Source of the DNA: Lachnospiraceae bacterium
GTDB taxonomy: Bacteria; Bacillota; Clostridia; Lachnospirales; Lachnospiraceae
Assembly: GCA_029224965.1 (NCBI GenBank)
Contig: JAQXVO010000023.1
Coordinates: 33,318-97,317 of the forward strand
Length of the DNA stretch: 64,000 nt
Direction: 5' to 3'
The notes below the pieces were generated by a model that was not told the DNA's origin, made no database searches, and was given only the letters and a program-made list of their open reading frames with translations. The position numbers were made by a program, and so were the translations under genes. Positions 61,894 through 64,000 of the stretch are shown here, piece after piece; positions within the stretch are counted from its first letter, which is position 1, and every line of letters begins with the position of its first letter.

Positions 61894-62070
61894 GACTCGT
61901 GGTAATAAGTTCAAGGATATATATTAACAATTCTTATATTATACAGGCTTATCCTTGAGTAAAAGTTCAACTAAGTAAAGCGTTGAAGTAAAAAACTACT
62001 TTCAATACATATAATTTTCATCCAAAGCTTGTATGAATGAATTTCCTTCATTTTATTTTCTTCACGTTAT

Positions 62071-63369
62071 TTACTTCACTTCAGCAGCTCCGTAAGGAAG
62101 TCCTTCGTTGAAGTTTCTTGCATTCTCCATGGTAACTGCTGCGATAGCCTGCAGAGCTTCTCTGGTGAAGAAGGCCTGATGTGAAGTCAGAATCAGATTC
62201 GGGAACATGGTCAGTCTTGCAACGATATCACTGGAAAGCATGTCCTCGGAATGATCAGTGTAAACATTGGCATCTTCGCCTTCATAGACATCCAAAGCTA
62301 CCGCATGGAAACGTCCAGCCTTCAGGGCCTCAATCAGGGCCTCAATATCGATCAAGCCGCCGCGGCTGGTATTGACCAGCATGACATCCTTCTTCATCAA
62401 AGCAATGGTATCCCGGTTAATCAGATGATGGGTACCGCCCTCTCCCATGATCAGAGGTGCATGAAGAGAAATGAGATCGGATCTCTGCAGCAGTTCTTCC
62501 TTGCTGACATAGGTCAGGAGGCCTTCCTCCTCCAGTTTTTTGTTGGGATAAGCATCCCAGCCTAGAACCGTCATGCCATAGCCCTTGCAGATCCGGGCCA
62601 TGCAGACGCCGATCCGGCCGGTACCCATAATTCCGGCTACTTTGTTATGAAGATCCACACCCAGAAGGCCGCTCAGTGCGAAGTTATTGTCTCTTACCTT
62701 ATTATAGGCCTTGTGGATTCTCCGATTAGCAGCCTGAATGATGGTCATGGCATGCTCGGCAACTGCATAGGGCGAATAAGCAGGAACTCTAAGAACCGTA
62801 ATTCCATATTCAGATGCGGCATCGATATCTACATTATTAAAACCGGCACAGCGAAGAAGGATCAGCTTGACTCCATCATCATGCAGCTCTTCGATAACAG
62901 GCCGCGGTGCTTCATCATTGACAAAAATGCAGACCGCATCGTAACCCTTTGCCAGAGATGCAGTCTCTTCTGTCAGACGGGACTTGATATATTTGATATC
63001 GACATTGTATGCTCCAACGCCGCGATCCTTGGCCAGTTCACTGAAAAAGATCCGGTCATAGCTCTTGGTACCAAAGAAAGCGATCTTAAGGATCTCTGCT
63101 TTCTTGCCCTTGGGCTGCTCCTCTTCCAGGACAGCACGGATCGCTTTCAGAGCCTCATCCTCATCCGGGCCGTCTGCCTGTACATGAAGATTTGAACCCT
63201 TGATTGCTTCCAGACGGAGAATGGAAAGCACATTGGATCCATTAGCCTCAGCCCCGTCAACAGATAAGGTAACTTCACTCTTGTATCCGATGCATACCTG
63301 TGCAATTCTGGCTGCCGGACGTGCATGAATACCCAGGGGATTCGTTACAACAAAATCAAAGCTCTTCAT
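62071..63369 (-). CDS. HPr phosphocarrier domain fused to D-lactate dehydrogenase
   Basis: A 432-residue two-domain protein. Residues 1-88 are a full HPr domain: 'NPLGIHARPAA' with the phosphorylatable His15 at the standard position, and 'GSNVLSI' where position 46 is Asn, not the regulatory Ser of Firmicutes HPr, more like NPr. Residues 94-432 are a complete D-lactate dehydrogenase close in pattern to E. coli LdhA ('RCAGFNNVD', 'VPAYSPYAVAEHA'), with NAD loop 'GTGRIG' (249-254) and catalytic Arg336, Glu363 and His397. The frame is continuous with no start codon at the junction. It would reduce pyruvate to D-lactate, perhaps under control of PTS phosphorylation. Ribosome site AAGGAAG. Confidence 0.93.
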   Translation of the reverse strand: MKSFDFVVTNPLGIHARPAARIAQVCIGYKSEVTLSVDGAEANGSNVLSILRLEAIKGSNLHVQADGPDEDEALKAIRAVLEEEQPKGKKAEILKIAFFGTKSYDRIFFSELAKDRGVGAYNVDIKYIKSRLTEETASLAKGYDAVCIFVNDEAPRPVIEELHDDGVKLILLRCAGFNNVDIDAASEYGITVLRVPAYSPYAVAEHAMTIIQAANRRIHKAYNKVRDNNFALSGLLGVDLHNKVAGIMGTGRIGVCMARICKGYGMTVLGWDAYPNKKLEEEGLLTYVSKEELLQRSDLISLHAPLIMGEGGTHHLINRDTIALMKKDVMLVNTSRGGLIDIEALIEALKAGRFHAVALDVYEGEDANVYTDHSEDMLSSDIVARLTMFPNLILTSHQAFFTREALQAIAAVTMENARNFNEGLPYGAAEVK

Positions 63370-63556
63370 TATGAATCTTCCTTTCTCACTAAAATGTTTT
63401 CCCTACCTGTAAATATTAGAAATTAAAGAAAGTATGTGTCTTGCGGTAAAAAGATCTATAACCGATTGTTTTAAATCAGAAAGCCAATTACCTCAGACAA
63501 ATGAATTGTATCATAAAAGAGATGATGTATACGTTGTAAATCAAATGAAATGCAAT

Positions 63557-63585
63557 AAAAAAGGAAGTATGAAATTCATACTTCC
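63557..63585 (-). terminator. terminator of the right-hand tRNA cluster
   Basis: GGAAGTATGAA/TTCATACTTCC with T6 on the minus strand, seven bases beyond tRNA-Arg. Confidence 0.88.
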
Positions 63586-63591
63586 AGCAAA

Positions 63592-63665
63592 CGTGCGTGA
63601 GAGGATTCGAACCCCCGACACCTTGGTCCGTAGCCAAGTGCTCTATCCAGCTGAGCTACACGCAC
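63592..63665 (-). tRNA. tRNA-Arg (ACG)
   Basis: Acceptor GTGCGTG/CACGCAC, anticodon stem CTTGG/CCAAG, loop CTACGGA, anticodon ACG (A34 is normally deaminated to inosine). Confidence 0.97.
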
Positions 63666-63669
63666 ACAT

Positions 63670-63768
63670 CTTGTCACGATTTCGAAGAAATCGGGACCTA
63701 CGCAGTTGCCCTCGGACGAAGCCCGATCTTCTAATGCAACTGCTCCTTGTCACGATCTCGAAGAAATC
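63670..63768. repeat. repeat pair in a tRNA spacer
   Basis: CTTGTCACGAT.TCGAAGAAATC occurs at 63670-63692 and 63746-63768 (one difference). Between them GCAGTTGC (63702) and GCAACTGC (63736) form an inverted repeat. Possibly a processing structure or a small duplicated element between tRNA-Asp and tRNA-Arg. Confidence 0.6.
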
Positions 63769-63779
63769 ATGACAGGTAA

Positions 63780-63853
63780 CGACCCGGGAGGGACTCGAAC
63801 CCTCGACCTCCGCCGTGACAGGGCGGCGTTCTAACCAGCTGAACCACCAGGCC
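63780..63853 (-). tRNA. tRNA-Asp (GUC)
   Basis: Acceptor GGCCTGG/CCGGGTC with G-U pairs, anticodon stem CCGCC/GGCGG, loop CTGTCAC, anticodon GTC. Confidence 0.97.
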
Positions 63854-63882
63854 TCGTATTCACTTACAAATTATATTCTTAA

Positions 63883-63954
63883 TGACCCCAGCGGGATTTG
63901 AACCCACGATACCACCGTGAAAGGGTGGTGTCTTAACCGCTTGACCATGGGGCC
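63883..63954 (-). tRNA. tRNA-Glu (UUC)
   Basis: Acceptor GGCCCCA/TGGGGTC, anticodon stem CCACC/GGTGG, loop CTTTCAC, anticodon TTC. Confidence 0.97.
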
Positions 63955-63970
63955 CTACATAAAGAAAAAA

Positions 63971-64000
63971 CTCCCCCTGTTGGACTCGAACCAACGACAC
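63971..64000 (-). tRNA. tRNA, 3' part only (identity unknown)
   Basis: T-arm GTTGG-TTCGAGT-CCAAC, acceptor 3' strand AGGGGGA and discriminator G. The anticodon lies beyond the window edge. Confidence 0.85.

Noticed and set aside
63075..63120. Separate HPr and LDH genes joined by a sequencing error
   Set aside because: The frame is continuous, the linker is ordinary, and the LDH part starts at a CTT Leu codon with no start codon or ribosome site at the junction.
63370..63590. Rex operator before the HPr-LDH gene
   Set aside because: I looked for TTGTGAA-type half sites in inverted arrangement and found none.

Overview
The window looks like a chromosome segment of a Gram-positive anaerobe of class Clostridia, most likely a Lachnospiraceae-type bacterium. 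This rests on family content: class III fructose-1,6-bisphosphatase, FeoA-FeoA-FeoB, TelA/XpaC, YesL, an EF-G-like paralogue, a HflX/RdgB/YfcE housekeeping operon and AGCS alanine carriers. Shine-Dalgarno sites are strong, coding sequence is moderately GC-rich and intergenic DNA is AT-rich. No respiratory or oxygen-using genes are visible. The taxon is inference.

Layout. 1-8.7 kb: a hydroaromatic (quinate/shikimate) gene set with a TRAP transporter (dctQ, partial dctM), 3-dehydroquinate dehydratase, an MFS carrier, two YdiB-like shikimate/quinate dehydrogenases, a LysR regulator and a FadH-like flavin/Fe-S reductase; two identical-architecture operators lie beside lysR and the reductase. 9-14.3 kb: an XpaC-TelA-MtnK-MtnA operon. 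14.3-16.1 kb: aminopeptidase P. 16.3-23.9 kb: a xyloside locus (GH120-like glycosidase, AraC regulator, sugar ABC transporter, YesL). 24-29.6 kb: EF-G-like GTPase, TRIC-type channel, AGCS carrier and an SDR enzyme. 29.9-33.9 kb: iron/metal genes (DtxR/MntR-type regulator, HMA protein, FeoB, two FeoA). 34.4-43 kb: aspartate kinase, galactokinase, LeuRS, GH42 beta-galactosidase and a histidine phosphatase. 43.3-49.6 kb: polyphosphate kinase, phosphofructokinase, a six-tRNA operon and class III FBPase. 49.7-50.2 kb: an array of hairpin repeats. 50.3-57.4 kb: a leftward housekeeping run (HflX, an HD hydrolase, an rRNA methyltransferase, a secreted cysteine protease, RdgB, YfcE). 57.6-61.7 kb: a formate/nitrite-type channel, a solitary TnpB element and a second AGCS carrier. 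62.1-63.4 kb: a gene fusing a phosphocarrier HPr domain to D-lactate dehydrogenase. 63.6-64 kb: a second tRNA cluster running off the end.

The signals most worth following are the HPr-D-lactate dehydrogenase fusion, the hairpin array whose stems change sequence while keeping their pairing, an 11-base word (GGTCTRYATTT) found about 20 times on both strands and in every reading context, the paired LysR operators, and the EF-G paralogue with altered GTPase motifs.
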